Origin: Streptomyces sp. B93
GTDB lineage: Bacteria; Actinomycetota; Actinomycetes; Streptomycetales; Streptomycetaceae
Assembly (NCBI RefSeq): GCF_018070565.1
Contig: NZ_JAGPXL010000027.1
Span: 27,181-91,180 of the forward strand
Reading direction: 5' to 3'
Length of the DNA: 64,000 bases
How positions within the stretch are numbered: the stretch's first letter is position 1; each line of letters opens with the position of its first letter. The translations under genes were made by a program, and so were the position numbers. The notes beneath the pieces were generated by a model. That model made no database searches. It was not told the origin of the DNA and saw only the letters and a list, made by a program, of their open reading frames with translations. Below, one piece after another: positions 1 to 8,406 of this stretch.

Positions 1-939
1 CGGCTGCTCGCGGTCTTCGTCGCCGTGCTGTGGGGGCTGAACTTCCTCGCCGTGCGGATCGGCCTCGACCACTACCCGCCGTTCTTCCTGTCGGCGCTGC
101 GGTTCCTGGTGCTGGCGGTGCCGGTGGTGCTGTTCGTGCCCCGGCCGAAGGTGCCGCTGCGCTGGCTGCTGCTGTACGGGGCGGGCTTCGGGGTGTTCCA
201 GTTCGGGCTGCTGTTCCTCGCCATCGACCGGGGCATGCCCTCGGGGCAGGCGTCGGTGGTGGTGCAGGCTTCGGCGCCGTTCACGGTGCTGCTGGGGGCG
301 CTGCTGCTGGGGGAACGGATCTCCCGACGGCAGCTGGCCGGGATCGCGCTGGCGGTGCTGGGCATGGCCGCGATCGCGGTGGAACGCGGGCGCACCGCCG
401 CCCTGTTGCCGCTGCTGCTGACCGTGCTGGCGGCGCTCGGCTGGGCGCTGGGCAACATCGCCGCCCGGCAGGCCCGCCCCGACCATCCGCTGCGGTTCGC
501 CCTGTGGATGTCGGTGATACCGCCGCTGCCGCTGCTGGCGCTGTCCGCCGTCGTCGAGGGCCCGGCGGCGGGCTGGCGGGACCTGGGCGCGTCGTTCGGC
601 GCGGACGGCTGGCCGGGCCTGGTGGCGGTGCTGTACATCGCGCTGGCCGGGTCGGTGGCCGGTTCGGGGATCTGGACGACGCTGCTGAAGCGCTACGAGG
701 CCGGGGTGGTGGCGCCGTTCTCGATGCTGGTGCCGGTGGTCGGGGTGGCGGTCGCCTGGCTGGCCCTGGACGAGCGGCTGACCGGCTGGGCGGCGGCGGG
801 CAGCGTGACCGTGGTGGCGGGCGTGCTGCTGGGTTCGGCGTCGGGACGCCGGGCGCGGCGCGCGTCCGGCGTCCCGGTGGCCGGGCCCTACGCCCCGGAC
901 GGGTCCACGTCCCGGGTCCAGGACACCAGCCGCTCGTAG
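1..939 (+). CDS. EamA/DMT-family transporter, 5' end cut by window
   Basis: The frame is open from base 1, so the GTG at 25 is probably internal and the real start lies outside the window. About 312 residues are visible, almost all hydrophobic, with about ten membrane segments arranged as two EamA repeats (roughly residues 10-130 and 150-285). The early W-G-L-N-F motif is typical of the first helix of drug/metabolite transporters. The family exports amino acids or small metabolites across the inner membrane; the substrate cannot be read from sequence. The last 52 bases overlap the 3' end of the convergent GNAT gene, so the two transcripts are complementary at their ends. It could export the product of the neighbouring ATP-grasp operon, but that is inference from position only. 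Confidence 0.85.
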   Translation, partial: RLLAVFVAVLWGLNFLAVRIGLDHYPPFFLSALRFLVLAVPVVLFVPRPKVPLRWLLLYGAGFGVFQFGLLFLAIDRGMPSGQASVVVQASAPFTVLLGALLLGERISRRQLAGIALAVLGMAAIAVERGRTAALLPLLLTVLAALGWALGNIAARQARPDHPLRFALWMSVIPPLPLLALSAVVEGPAAGWRDLGASFGADGWPGLVAVLYIALAGSVAGSGIWTTLLKRYEAGVVAPFSMLVPVVGVAVAWLALDERLTGWAAAGSVTVVAGVLLGSASGRRARRASGVPVAGPYAPDGSTSRVQDTSRS

Positions 940-1916
940 GGCTCGAAGCCCATCGCCTCGTTGACGGCGATCATCGGCCGGTTGGTCTCGTCGTTGGCGG
1001 TCTCGATCAGCCGTACGGCGGGTTCCTCCCGCAGCACCCGTTCCAGGTTGGCCAGCTTCAGCAGCAGTCCCAGACCGTGCCCGCGGTGCGCGCGGTGCAC
1101 CACGGTCATGCCCTGGAGCAGGAATTCGGGGTTGCCGGTGGTCTTGGAGACGCTGGTGTACCCGGCGAGTTCACCGCTCGCGTCGTGCACCACGCCGGTG
1201 TGGTACGCCCGCCGCCCCCGGCCGACCCGCATCCGCTCGAACTGCCGGGCGTAGCTGGTGCGGACCTCCTGCTGGGCGGTGTCCGCGGGCGCGTCGCCGA
1301 GGGACAGCTCCAGCGCGGAGACCGGCACCGCGTACTCGTCGGGCGTGATCGTCCCCCAGGTGACCAGCGAGTACCCGGCGGGCGTCGCGGGGACGCCGTC
1401 CGCGAGCGGGTCGTGCCGGTTCAGGTCGAGCCACTGCCGCAGCCCGCCCGGCCCGGCGCCGCGCACGGCGCCCATGGCGGTGGCGAACGCGGCGGGTACG
1501 GCGCCCAGCGGCGGCCCGTCCGGCAGGCCCTCGGCGAGGGTGGCCACCAGTGTCGTACGGCCGTGCTTGCGGGCGAGTTGGAGGGCGTGGCCGTGCAGGG
1601 TCCGGCCGAGGCCGCGGCGGCGGGCGGCGGGGTGGACGACGAGCTGGTCCACCACGGCGACCGGTGCGCCGTCCGGGAGCACCAGCCGCAGCGCGCCGAC
1701 CACCCGGCCGTCCTCGCGCACCGCCCAGTCGTCCAGGGCGGTGCCGGGCGGCGCGAAGCGCAGGGAGCCGGTCAGGTCGGCGGCGCAGGGGGGCGCGCTC
1801 AGCGAGTCGGTGTCGGCGTGGGCGGACGCGGCGAGCAGGTCGAGCCACTGGGCGACGGTGTCGCCGTCGTCTGCCGCCAGGGGGACGAACTCCAGGTCGG
1901 ACGGGACGTGGTTCAT
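888..1916 (-). CDS. Tandem-GNAT N-acetyltransferase
   Basis: The protein has 342 residues starting M-N-H-V-P-S. It contains two GNAT folds: an N-terminal half ending in a R-R-x-G-L-G-R-T acetyl-CoA loop, and a C-terminal half with H-R-G-H-G-L-G-L and the closing N-E-A-M-G-F-E motif. This double architecture is shared with mycothiol-synthase-like proteins of actinobacteria, but the acceptor is unknown. It is the last gene of a four-gene minus-strand operon, 11 bases after the peptide-binding protein gene. The ATG at 1916 is chosen because the reading frame upstream is only a shadow of the neighbouring gene. Acyl transfer to an amine is the likely reaction; substrate and pathway are inferred only from the ATP-grasp ligase in the same operon. 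Confidence 0.85.
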   Translation of the reverse strand: MNHVPSDLEFVPLAADDGDTVAQWLDLLAASAHADTDSLSAPPCAADLTGSLRFAPPGTALDDWAVREDGRVVGALRLVLPDGAPVAVVDQLVVHPAARRRGLGRTLHGHALQLARKHGRTTLVATLAEGLPDGPPLGAVPAAFATAMGAVRGAGPGGLRQWLDLNRHDPLADGVPATPAGYSLVTWGTITPDEYAVPVSALELSLGDAPADTAQQEVRTSYARQFERMRVGRGRRAYHTGVVHDASGELAGYTSVSKTTGNPEFLLQGMTVVHRAHRGHGLGLLLKLANLERVLREEPAVRLIETANDETNRPMIAVNEAMGFEPYERLVSWTRDVDPSGA

Positions 1917-1927
1917 ACGGGGTTCCC

Positions 1928-3589
1928 TCACGAGGTCGGTGCTTGTGCGGTCAGGCCCATCGCCTGGATGTCGTACAGGCCGAACGCCGGGTGGACGTAG
2001 ACGTTGGTGACCCAGGGGTTGCGGTGGTGCAGGGTCTTGTCGTGGACGAGCGGCAGCAGTACGGCGTGGTCCATGACCCGGCGTTCCACCTCGCGCCAGC
2101 GGCGGGTGCGCGCCTCGGGGTCGGTGGTGTGCAGGGTCTCGTCGATGAGGCCGTTGATCACCGGGTCGTCGAGTTCGGGGAGGTTCCAGTTGCCGCCGTT
2201 GCGTTTGATCTGACGGCCGTCGACGAGGGGGGCGAGGAAGCCGTACTCGGTGGGGAAGTCGGCGCCCCAGTCGGTGACGAGGAGTCCGAGCCGGTGTCGG
2301 CGCACGGTGCCGGGGTGCCCGCTGCCGAGGCTGAAGTACGTCGCCACGTCCAGCTCCTTGACGGTGAGCCGGATGCCGACCCGGGCCACGGACTCCACCA
2401 GCGCGTCGGCGACCAGGCGGAACTTGCCGCGCTGGGTGCCGATCACCGCCTCGAAGCCGTCGGGGAGCCCGGCCGCCGCGAGTTCGGCCCGCGCCGCTTC
2501 CAGGTCGCCGCGCAGGTCGGGGCCGCTGGGGTAGGGGTCGTAGCCGGGCTGGTGGGCGGGGAGGCGGGGCGGGAAGAGGGCGGTGGTGAGGTCGCCGCCG
2601 GTGACGGGTCCGCCGCGGGCCTCCTGGAGGAGGACGCGGTCGGCCGCGTACTGCACGGCCCGGCGCACGTGCACGTCGCCGAAGGGCGGGATGTGCGGCT
2701 GCATGGCGACGAAGTGCAGGAAGCTGGTGCGGGGGTTGTCGGTGCGGGCGCGCAGTACGGGGTCGGTGGTGACGCGGGCCTGGGCGGCGTGCTGGATGCC
2801 GCGGCCCTCCAGGTTGATGTCGAACTCGCCGTCGATCAGACGGGCGTCGAGGTCGTCGACGTCCAGGCCGATGGTCAGCTCCACCCGGTCGGGCAGCGCG
2901 GGCCGGACGGGGTCGGTGGCCGGGTCCCAGTACGGGTTGCGCTCCAGGTGCAGGAAGGCGCCGGGGCGGTGCTCGGCGACCCGGTACGGGCCGCTGGAGC
3001 GCGGGTCCTTGCCGTACTCGGCGCCGGTGTCGGCGTGCCGGGGCACGGGCGCGGCGCAGGGCTGGGCCATCAGATGGTCGAAGTCGGAGAACGGCTGGTT
3101 GAGGTGGAAGACGATGGTGTGGTCGTCGGGGGTGACCACCGACCGCAGCGGCTCCCGGGTGCGGTACGGGCCGGGGTAGGGCCGGGCCGGGTCGTCGAGG
3201 AGCGGGACCAGGTAGGTGGGGCCGCCGGGCAGCACGTCCTGGGCGAACACCCGCTGGACGGCGTACCGCACGTCGGCCGCGGTGACCGGCGTGCCGTCGT
3301 CGTAGCGCAGGCCCTTGCGCAGCCGGTACGTCCAGGTCCGGCCGCCGTCGCCGACCTCGCCGGGCCCGGCGGCGAGGTCCGGCACCGGCACCAGGCCGCC
3401 GGGGCCCGGGTCGGTCGGGTACGCCATCAGGGTGCGGTTGAGCAGCCGTTGCAGCAGCCACACCCACACGTAGTACGTCCGCGCCGGGTCGAGCGAGTCC
3501 ACGTCGGCCGACGACACCAGCCGCAGGGTCCCGCCGCGCCGGCCGGAGGGGTTCACCATGGCGCCGACAGCGGCGTCCCAGCCGGTCAT
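1928..3589 (-). CDS. Family-5 (peptide/nickel-type) solute-binding protein without signal peptide
   Basis: The protein has 553 residues and covers the whole SBP_bac_5 fold of DppA/OppA-like proteins: an early G-T-L-R-L strand, S-L-D-P near the start, the Y-R-L-R-K-G-L-R-Y-D-D-G-T-P block near residue 90, and the R-R-A-V-Q-Y-A hinge region. It lacks both a Sec signal and a lipobox; the first residues are M-T-G-W-D-A-A-V-G. No ABC permease or ATPase lies nearby, so it may work in the cytoplasm, for example binding a peptide or acting as a sensor. Its ATG overlaps the upstream gene's stop as ATGA (3586-3589), indicating translational coupling. An upstream start encoding a signal peptide was considered, but the coupled ATG fits far better. 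Confidence 0.85.
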   Translation of the reverse strand: MTGWDAAVGAMVNPSGRRGGTLRLVSSADVDSLDPARTYYVWVWLLQRLLNRTLMAYPTDPGPGGLVPVPDLAAGPGEVGDGGRTWTYRLRKGLRYDDGTPVTAADVRYAVQRVFAQDVLPGGPTYLVPLLDDPARPYPGPYRTREPLRSVVTPDDHTIVFHLNQPFSDFDHLMAQPCAAPVPRHADTGAEYGKDPRSSGPYRVAEHRPGAFLHLERNPYWDPATDPVRPALPDRVELTIGLDVDDLDARLIDGEFDINLEGRGIQHAAQARVTTDPVLRARTDNPRTSFLHFVAMQPHIPPFGDVHVRRAVQYAADRVLLQEARGGPVTGGDLTTALFPPRLPAHQPGYDPYPSGPDLRGDLEAARAELAAAGLPDGFEAVIGTQRGKFRLVADALVESVARVGIRLTVKELDVATYFSLGSGHPGTVRRHRLGLLVTDWGADFPTEYGFLAPLVDGRQIKRNGGNWNLPELDDPVINGLIDETLHTTDPEARTRRWREVERRVMDHAVLLPLVHDKTLHHRNPWVTNVYVHPAFGLYDIQAMGLTAQAPTS

Positions 3590-4731
3590 CGTGGGTTCCT
3601 CTCGGGGTCACTGGCGGGGAGCCGCAGCAGGTAGGAGTGTTCCTGGCTGGCCAGGCAGCCGCGGGCGAGCTTGGCCTCGACGCTGCCGATGCCGGCGTGC
3701 AGGACGGTGACGCCCTGGGCGGCGGCGGCCTCCAGGACGCGGTAGTACAGGACGTCGTAGTAGAGGGGCAGCTTGCCCTGGGCGTCGTAGTCGAAGCCCG
3801 CGCGGTGGCCGAACCACTCCTCGCGGCCCCGGGACCGGGAGCGCAGCACCATGCCGAAGCCGACGACGGCGCCGTCCTTGCGGGCGACGGAGACCATCAC
3901 GTCGTCGCCCATCACCTCGGCGATGAAGGCGATCAGGCCCGCCGAGTGCTCGGGGCTGGCCGGGTTGCCGTACTTGCGCAGCAGGTTGCAGTCGAGCTGG
4001 CCGAGCCGGGGCACCAGGTCCGCGGTGAGCGGTTCGACGCGGACGTCGACCCCCGCCTCGGCGAGCGCCCGGCGCTCCAGGCGGACCCGGCGGCGGCGGT
4101 GTTTGCTCATCTCGGCGAGGAACTGGTCCCAGCCGCCCGGCGGGATGGGCAGCCAGGCGTAGTGCGCGGAGGGGTGGGAGCGGTAGCCGCGCTCGCGCAG
4201 CAGCTCCACCAGGCCGGTGTCGCGTTCGTCGACGTGGGGGAAGCAGACGCTGGCCGCGCCCCGGTCGGCGGCGAGCCGTTCGGCCTCCGCGACCAGCGCG
4301 GCCACGTCCGCCGGGAGCGCGTCGGGCGCGGCGAGCGGGCGGGTGCGGCCCAGGTGGCGACCGCCGCAGACCAGGGACGGCAGCAGGGCCGCCGGGTCGC
4401 CGCCCGCGGTGTCCGCGAGCCGGACGGCGGCCTCGGGCTCCTCGTCCGCGACGGCGCGGGCGAGCATCGCGTCGGGGCGGGCCAGCAGCCAGGGCACCGA
4501 GTCGTCGGCCCAGGCGGTCACCAGGGCGGCGACGGGCCGCCCGGCGCGGCGGCGGACCAGGAAGTCCATGGTGGTGCCGGAGTTGCGTTCCTGCACCGCC
4601 AGCCAGCGGGGGGTCTGGAAGAAGTCCTCGGGGCCTACGAGTCCGCCCCAGCCCGCGCCGGGGAGCGCGGCGGCGTCGGGCACCCGTACGACGTCGTGGG
4701 CCTCGCGGGCGGCGGTCGTACCGGCGCTCAC
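3586..4731 (-). CDS. FemAB-like/BioF2-type GNAT protein
   Basis: The protein has 381 residues and starts at a GTG that overlaps the ATP-grasp stop (GTGA, 4728-4731). The C-terminal half looks like the Acetyltransf_6 (CelD/BioF2-like) or FemAB-type fold: a basic patch K-H-R-R-R-R-V-R-L-E-R followed by N-L-L-R-K-Y-G-N, V-V-G-F-G-M and a late L-P-L-Y-Y-D-V-L-Y-Y segment. Relatives include transferases that move acyl or aminoacyl groups, some using aminoacyl-tRNA, onto amines of peptides or cell-wall precursors. Here it is translationally coupled on both sides, to an ATP-grasp ligase and to a peptide-binding protein. That suggests it modifies or extends a small peptide. The exact donor cannot be told from the sequence. 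Confidence 0.75.
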   Translation of the reverse strand: MSAGTTAAREAHDVVRVPDAAALPGAGWGGLVGPEDFFQTPRWLAVQERNSGTTMDFLVRRRAGRPVAALVTAWADDSVPWLLARPDAMLARAVADEEPEAAVRLADTAGGDPAALLPSLVCGGRHLGRTRPLAAPDALPADVAALVAEAERLAADRGAASVCFPHVDERDTGLVELLRERGYRSHPSAHYAWLPIPPGGWDQFLAEMSKHRRRRVRLERRALAEAGVDVRVEPLTADLVPRLGQLDCNLLRKYGNPASPEHSAGLIAFIAEVMGDDVMVSVARKDGAVVGFGMVLRSRSRGREEWFGHRAGFDYDAQGKLPLYYDVLYYRVLEAAAAQGVTVLHAGIGSVEAKLARGCLASQEHSYLLRLPASDPERNPR

Positions 4732-6032
4732 GGGCGCTCGTCCCGTTCGTCCTCCTCGACCACGAAGTCGAGGAGTGCCGCCGCCTTGTCGGCGAGGGCC
4801 TGTGCTTCGAGCCGGTCGGGCCCGTTGCAGTAGGTGAAGCCGACGCAGGAGGAGTTGTCCATGCGCTGGAGGAGCTTGTCGCCCTTCTCCACGTGCAGCA
4901 GCACCTGTACGCCGGGCACCGCGGCGGCGGCCTCGACGCCGTCGACGCGCTTGAGGGTGCCGCGCCGGGCCGGGTAGATCATGCGGACGGCGGCGCCGCC
5001 GTTGTGGACGACGGGTTCGACCGGCGGGACCTCGCCGATCGCCAGCAGCCAGGCGTCCAGGATCGGGCTGCGGCCGGTGACGTCGGTGACCAGCATGGTC
5101 ATACAGCTCGACGGGGTGCGCGGGTTGGCCTCGATGACCCGCCAGCCGGTCTCGGTACGCCGCACCTCGGTGTGGCAGGGGCCGTGGTCGTAGCCGATGG
5201 CCGCCAGGGTCTCGCGGACGACGGTGTAGAGGGCGTCGCGCTCGTCGTCGGGGAGCGGCACGGGGAAGGTGTGGCCGCACTCGATGTAGGCGGGGTCGCC
5301 GAAGAGGTCCTTGGAGGTGACGCCGAAGACATGGGTGTGGCCGTTGACGGTCATCGTCTCGACGCTGACCTCGACGCCCTCCACATAGGTCTCCAGCAGC
5401 ACGTCGCCGGAGCGGGGCTGGCCGCGCAGGCTGTGCCGGATGCCGGACAGCTCCTCCCAGGCCTCCTCGAGCTGGGCCATGTCGTCGACGCGCCGGACGC
5501 CGTAGCTGATGGCCTCCGCGGGCGGCTTGGCGATCATCGGGAAGCCGAGCCGCCGGGCCGCCTCGTCGAGCTGGTCGCGGCTGCCGACCAGCAGGTGCGG
5601 GATGTTGTACGGCACGTCGCCGAGGGCGACCCGCAGCCGGTCCTTGACGTTGGCGGTCTCCACGGCGGCGGGGTCGGGGCCGGGCAGGCCGAGCCGCCGG
5701 GCCGCCTGGGCGGCGAGGACGGTGTGGTAGTCGGAGAACGACGTGAGGCCGTCCACCCGGGGGCGCCCGTCGGCGTCGGTGACCGCGGCGAGGACGGCCT
5801 CCAGGTCGGTGGTGTCGACGTCGATCACCCGGTCGACGGCGGCCGCGATCGGCTGGGCGTCCCAGTCGTGGCCGTGGGCGTACCAGTCGCGGTCGCCGGT
5901 GAGCAGCCAGACCTCCAGGCCGTGCTCCCGGGCCTGGTTGAGCCCCAGGACGAAGGGGTGGTGCAGCATGTGCTCGACGATCGCGACGCGCTTGCCCGCG
6001 AACTTGGCGTAGTCGGCCAGGGGTGTGGTCAT
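4728..6032 (-). CDS. ATP-grasp ligase, L-amino-acid-ligase type
   Basis: The protein has 434 residues. An N-terminal Rossmann-like domain (1-120) is followed by an ATP-grasp domain (about 125-330) with M-I-A-K-P near residue 169, E289, and E-A-N-P-R at 301-305, which supplies metal- and ATP-binding Glu and Asn. The C-terminal part (about 340-425) resembles the LAL_C2 domain of dipeptide-forming L-amino-acid ligases. Such enzymes activate a carboxylate as acyl phosphate and join it to an amine. The ATG at 6032 is preceded by GGAGG about eight bases upstream; a longer in-frame extension has no such site. It is the first gene of the operon running down to 888. Substrates are unknown. Confidence 0.85.
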   Translation of the reverse strand: MTTPLADYAKFAGKRVAIVEHMLHHPFVLGLNQAREHGLEVWLLTGDRDWYAHGHDWDAQPIAAAVDRVIDVDTTDLEAVLAAVTDADGRPRVDGLTSFSDYHTVLAAQAARRLGLPGPDPAAVETANVKDRLRVALGDVPYNIPHLLVGSRDQLDEAARRLGFPMIAKPPAEAISYGVRRVDDMAQLEEAWEELSGIRHSLRGQPRSGDVLLETYVEGVEVSVETMTVNGHTHVFGVTSKDLFGDPAYIECGHTFPVPLPDDERDALYTVVRETLAAIGYDHGPCHTEVRRTETGWRVIEANPRTPSSCMTMLVTDVTGRSPILDAWLLAIGEVPPVEPVVHNGGAAVRMIYPARRGTLKRVDGVEAAAAVPGVQVLLHVEKGDKLLQRMDNSSCVGFTYCNGPDRLEAQALADKAAALLDFVVEEDERDERP

Positions 6033-6184
6033 CGAACCGCCTCCGTCATTCAGCCGTGCAGTCGACCGGACTTCAGGGACAGTTGACCGCGCCGTGCGGC
6101 GCCGGGGCACGGGTTGCCGGGCGGTGCGCATAGGCGGCGGGCGAGGCGCATAGGGAAGGCCTTGGTGGCCCCAGGGAGAAGCCG

Positions 6185-6216
6185 AACGGCCCCCGCCCGG
6201 GTGGGCGGGGGCCGTT
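6185..6216 (-). terminator. Intrinsic terminator-like hairpin after pbp
   Basis: A perfect 14-bp stem (6185-6198 with 6203-6216) closes a 4-base loop. It sits just downstream of the PBP stop on the minus strand and upstream of the ATP-grasp operon, so it probably separates the two transcription units. There is no long U-tract, as usual in Streptomyces. Confidence 0.75.
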
Positions 6217-6232
6217 GCGTGGCGGTCGCGGG

Positions 6233-7717
6233 TCAGTCCTGGAGCACGGCCTGCATCACGCTGCGCGCGATGGGCCCGGCCAGGGAGCCACCGGAGATCT
6301 GCTCACGGGAGATGTCCATCTCGGTGGGGTCGATGAACACCGCCACCGCGACGGCCTGCCCGTCGGACTTCACGCCGTACGAGACGAACCAGCCGTACGG
6401 CACCTCGTCGCGGACGTCCACACCGCGCTGGGCGGTGCCGGTCTTGCCGCCGACCGTGATGCCGTCGATGAGGGCGCGCTGGGCGCTGCCCTCGCGGGCG
6501 GTGTGCTCCATCATCTCCCGGACCTTGCCGGCCGTCTCGGAGGAGACCGCCTGGCTCATCTCCTCGGGCTCGTTCTTCTCCAGGGGGTCGGAGTTGGGGG
6601 AGCGCACCTCGTCGACGATGTAGGGCTGCATGACCTTGCCGTCGTTGACCATCGCGCCGGTGACCATGGCCATCTGGAGCGGGGTGCTGGTGAGGCTGCC
6701 CTGGCCCATGCCGGTGAGCGCGGTGCCGGGCTTGTCGAGGCCCTCGGGGTACAGGCTCTTCACGGCGCGCAGGTCGCCGAAGTCGGAGGAGTAGACGTCC
6801 TCGTTGAAGCCGAACTTCTCGGCGGTCTCCCGCATCTTGTCGGCGCCGACCTTCAGGGCCGCGTCGAGGAAGACGTTGTTGCAGGAGTACTGCATGGCGG
6901 TCTTCATCGACGCCTTGTCGCACACCGCGTCGCCGGCCTGGCTGCCGATCTTGTTGGTGGACTGCGGCAGCTGGTACGGCGACTGGGCGTCGGTGCGGGC
7001 GTCGACGTCGGTCACCACGCCGTGCTCCAGGGCCGCCGCGGCGGTGAGGATCTTGAAGGTGGAGCCGGGCGGGAAGGTCTCCCGCAGCCCCCGGTTGGCG
7101 AGCGGCTTGCTCTTGTTGTCGTTGAGCTCCTGGAACAGCTCGCCCTCCTTCAGGCTGTTGCCCGCGAAGGTGCCGGGGTCGGCGGAGGGGGTGGAGACCA
7201 GGGCGAGGATCTTGCCGGTGCGCGGGTCGAGGGCGACGACCGAGCCACGGGCCTTGAGGTCGGTGAGCCCCTTGTAACCGGCCTTCTGGGCCTCGGGGTC
7301 GATCGTGGTGATCACGTCACCGCCGCGCCGCTCCTTGCCGGTGACGACGTCGGTGACGCGTTCGAACGCCAGCCGGTCGTCCTGGCCGCTGAGCACGCTG
7401 TCGTAGGTGCTCTCCAGCAGGGTCATGCCGACGGACTGCGAGGCGTACCCGGTGACCGGCGCGTACATCTTGCCGTCCTCGTAGGTCCGCTTGTACTCCA
7501 GGTCGGACCCCTCCGTCTTCACGGAACCCGTGATCGGCTTCCCGGCGACGATGATGTCGCCGCGCGGCGCCGAGTACTGGTTGATCAGTACGCGCCGGTT
7601 GCGGTCGTCCGTCGCGAGGTCCTCGGCCTCCACGTACTGGAGCCAGTTGGCCCGGACCAGCAGCGCGAGCATCAGAAGGCCGCAGAAGATGGCTATGCGC
7701 CTCAACGGCTTGTTCAC
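6233..7717 (-). CDS. Class B penicillin-binding protein, PbpA type
   Basis: The protein has 494 residues with one N-terminal membrane anchor (about 8-24), a PBP dimer domain containing the A-P-R-G-D-I motif near residue 50, and a transpeptidase domain. The three active-site motifs are present: S-T-F-K at 219-222, S-C-N at 278-280 and K-T-G at 425-427. This is the PbpA family of actinobacteria, which cross-links peptidoglycan and usually partners a SEDS glycosyltransferase. The start is GTG, preceded by AGGTGG. It is a clear paralogue of the PBP at 17.7 kb, which sits next to a FtsW/RodA gene; this copy has none beside it. The 3' end is followed by a strong hairpin. Confidence 0.95.
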   Translation of the reverse strand: MNKPLRRIAIFCGLLMLALLVRANWLQYVEAEDLATDDRNRRVLINQYSAPRGDIIVAGKPITGSVKTEGSDLEYKRTYEDGKMYAPVTGYASQSVGMTLLESTYDSVLSGQDDRLAFERVTDVVTGKERRGGDVITTIDPEAQKAGYKGLTDLKARGSVVALDPRTGKILALVSTPSADPGTFAGNSLKEGELFQELNDNKSKPLANRGLRETFPPGSTFKILTAAAALEHGVVTDVDARTDAQSPYQLPQSTNKIGSQAGDAVCDKASMKTAMQYSCNNVFLDAALKVGADKMRETAEKFGFNEDVYSSDFGDLRAVKSLYPEGLDKPGTALTGMGQGSLTSTPLQMAMVTGAMVNDGKVMQPYIVDEVRSPNSDPLEKNEPEEMSQAVSSETAGKVREMMEHTAREGSAQRALIDGITVGGKTGTAQRGVDVRDEVPYGWFVSYGVKSDGQAVAVAVFIDPTEMDISREQISGGSLAGPIARSVMQAVLQD

Positions 7718-7842
7718 GCGTCACCACCTGTTCGGGCGTGAGTCGGAGTGGAAACAACCATGCCGCTACTTTATGGCCCACGGGAAAGGGCAGTTGCGAG
7801 CACCGGTCACAGGGCTGTCACAAGGGGCGCGCGGGCTCGGTC

Positions 7843-8343
7843 TCAGTGCAGGGCGTGCACCACGGCGTGACCCTTGCCACGGCCGATCATCCACTTGTTG
7901 ACCGGCGTGGTGATCACGAAGGCGACCGCGAAGCCGCCCAGCAGGGCGTACCAGAACAGGCCCTCGGACAGGTGGGCGTCCATGGCGCCCGGGGTGAGGG
8001 CGATGATCGCGTTGTCGACGAGTTCCATCACGGCGATGGAGACGGTGTCGGCGGCGAGCGCCACCTTGACCGCGGCCCTGAGGTCGAGCCCGGCCCGCAG
8101 GACGGCGTACAGGGTGAAGGAGTAGCCGAAGAGGAACGCCAGGGCTATCGCCAGCGCCATCGTCGGCACGTTGCCCCACATCAGGGCCGTGCCGATCACC
8201 ATGCCGAGGACCTCGCCGACGGCGCAGCCGGTGAGGCAGTGCAGCGTGGCCTTGACGGCCATGTTCCAGGAGGCACCGGGGGTGCCGTGACCGTGGGCGG
8301 CGTGGGCCGGGTGTGCGCTGTGGTCGTGAGCGGTGTGATCCAT
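7843..8343 (-). CDS. DUF4396 membrane protein with His-rich N-terminus
   Basis: The protein has 166 residues. The first 20 carry a dense histidine cluster (H-T-A-H-D-H-S-A-H and H-A-A-H-G-H-G), followed by about four hydrophobic segments and a conserved C-L-T-G-C-A-x-G-E motif typical of DUF4396. The histidines suggest metal contact; copper is the natural guess because a CsoR-type palindrome lies immediately upstream. The ATG at 8343 is preferred over an upstream in-frame start at 8379, because the longer form would place the operator inside the coding sequence. The function of the domain is not established. Confidence 0.8.
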   Translation of the reverse strand: MDHTAHDHSAHPAHAAHGHGTPGASWNMAVKATLHCLTGCAVGEVLGMVIGTALMWGNVPTMALAIALAFLFGYSFTLYAVLRAGLDLRAAVKVALAADTVSIAVMELVDNAIIALTPGAMDAHLSEGLFWYALLGGFAVAFVITTPVNKWMIGRGKGHAVVHALH

Positions 8344-8355
8344 GCCCGGGACTTT

Positions 8356-8372
8356 ATACCCCCCAGGGGTAT
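8356..8372. promoter_or_regulatory. CsoR-like copper operator
   Basis: A perfect inverted repeat, ATACCCC-CCA-GGGGTAT, lies 12 bases upstream of the DUF4396 start. The G-tract/C-tract palindrome with AT ends is the pattern bound by copper-sensing CsoR repressors in actinobacteria. No csoR gene is in the window, so the regulator would act in trans. Confidence 0.7.
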
Positions 8373-8406
8373 GCGACAAGGGGTTTGGACGGCTCTCGGC
8401 AGGCCG

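Noticed and set aside
888..3611. A 907-residue fusion reading through the peptide-binding and GNAT genes
   Set aside because: The N-terminal part is an out-of-frame, arginine-rich shadow of the binding-protein gene; only the region from 1916 down is GNAT-like.
1550..3634. Long plus-strand frame opposite the peptide-binding protein gene
   Set aside because: Arg/Gly-rich composition and no domain; the minus-strand gene has full SBP_bac_5 similarity.
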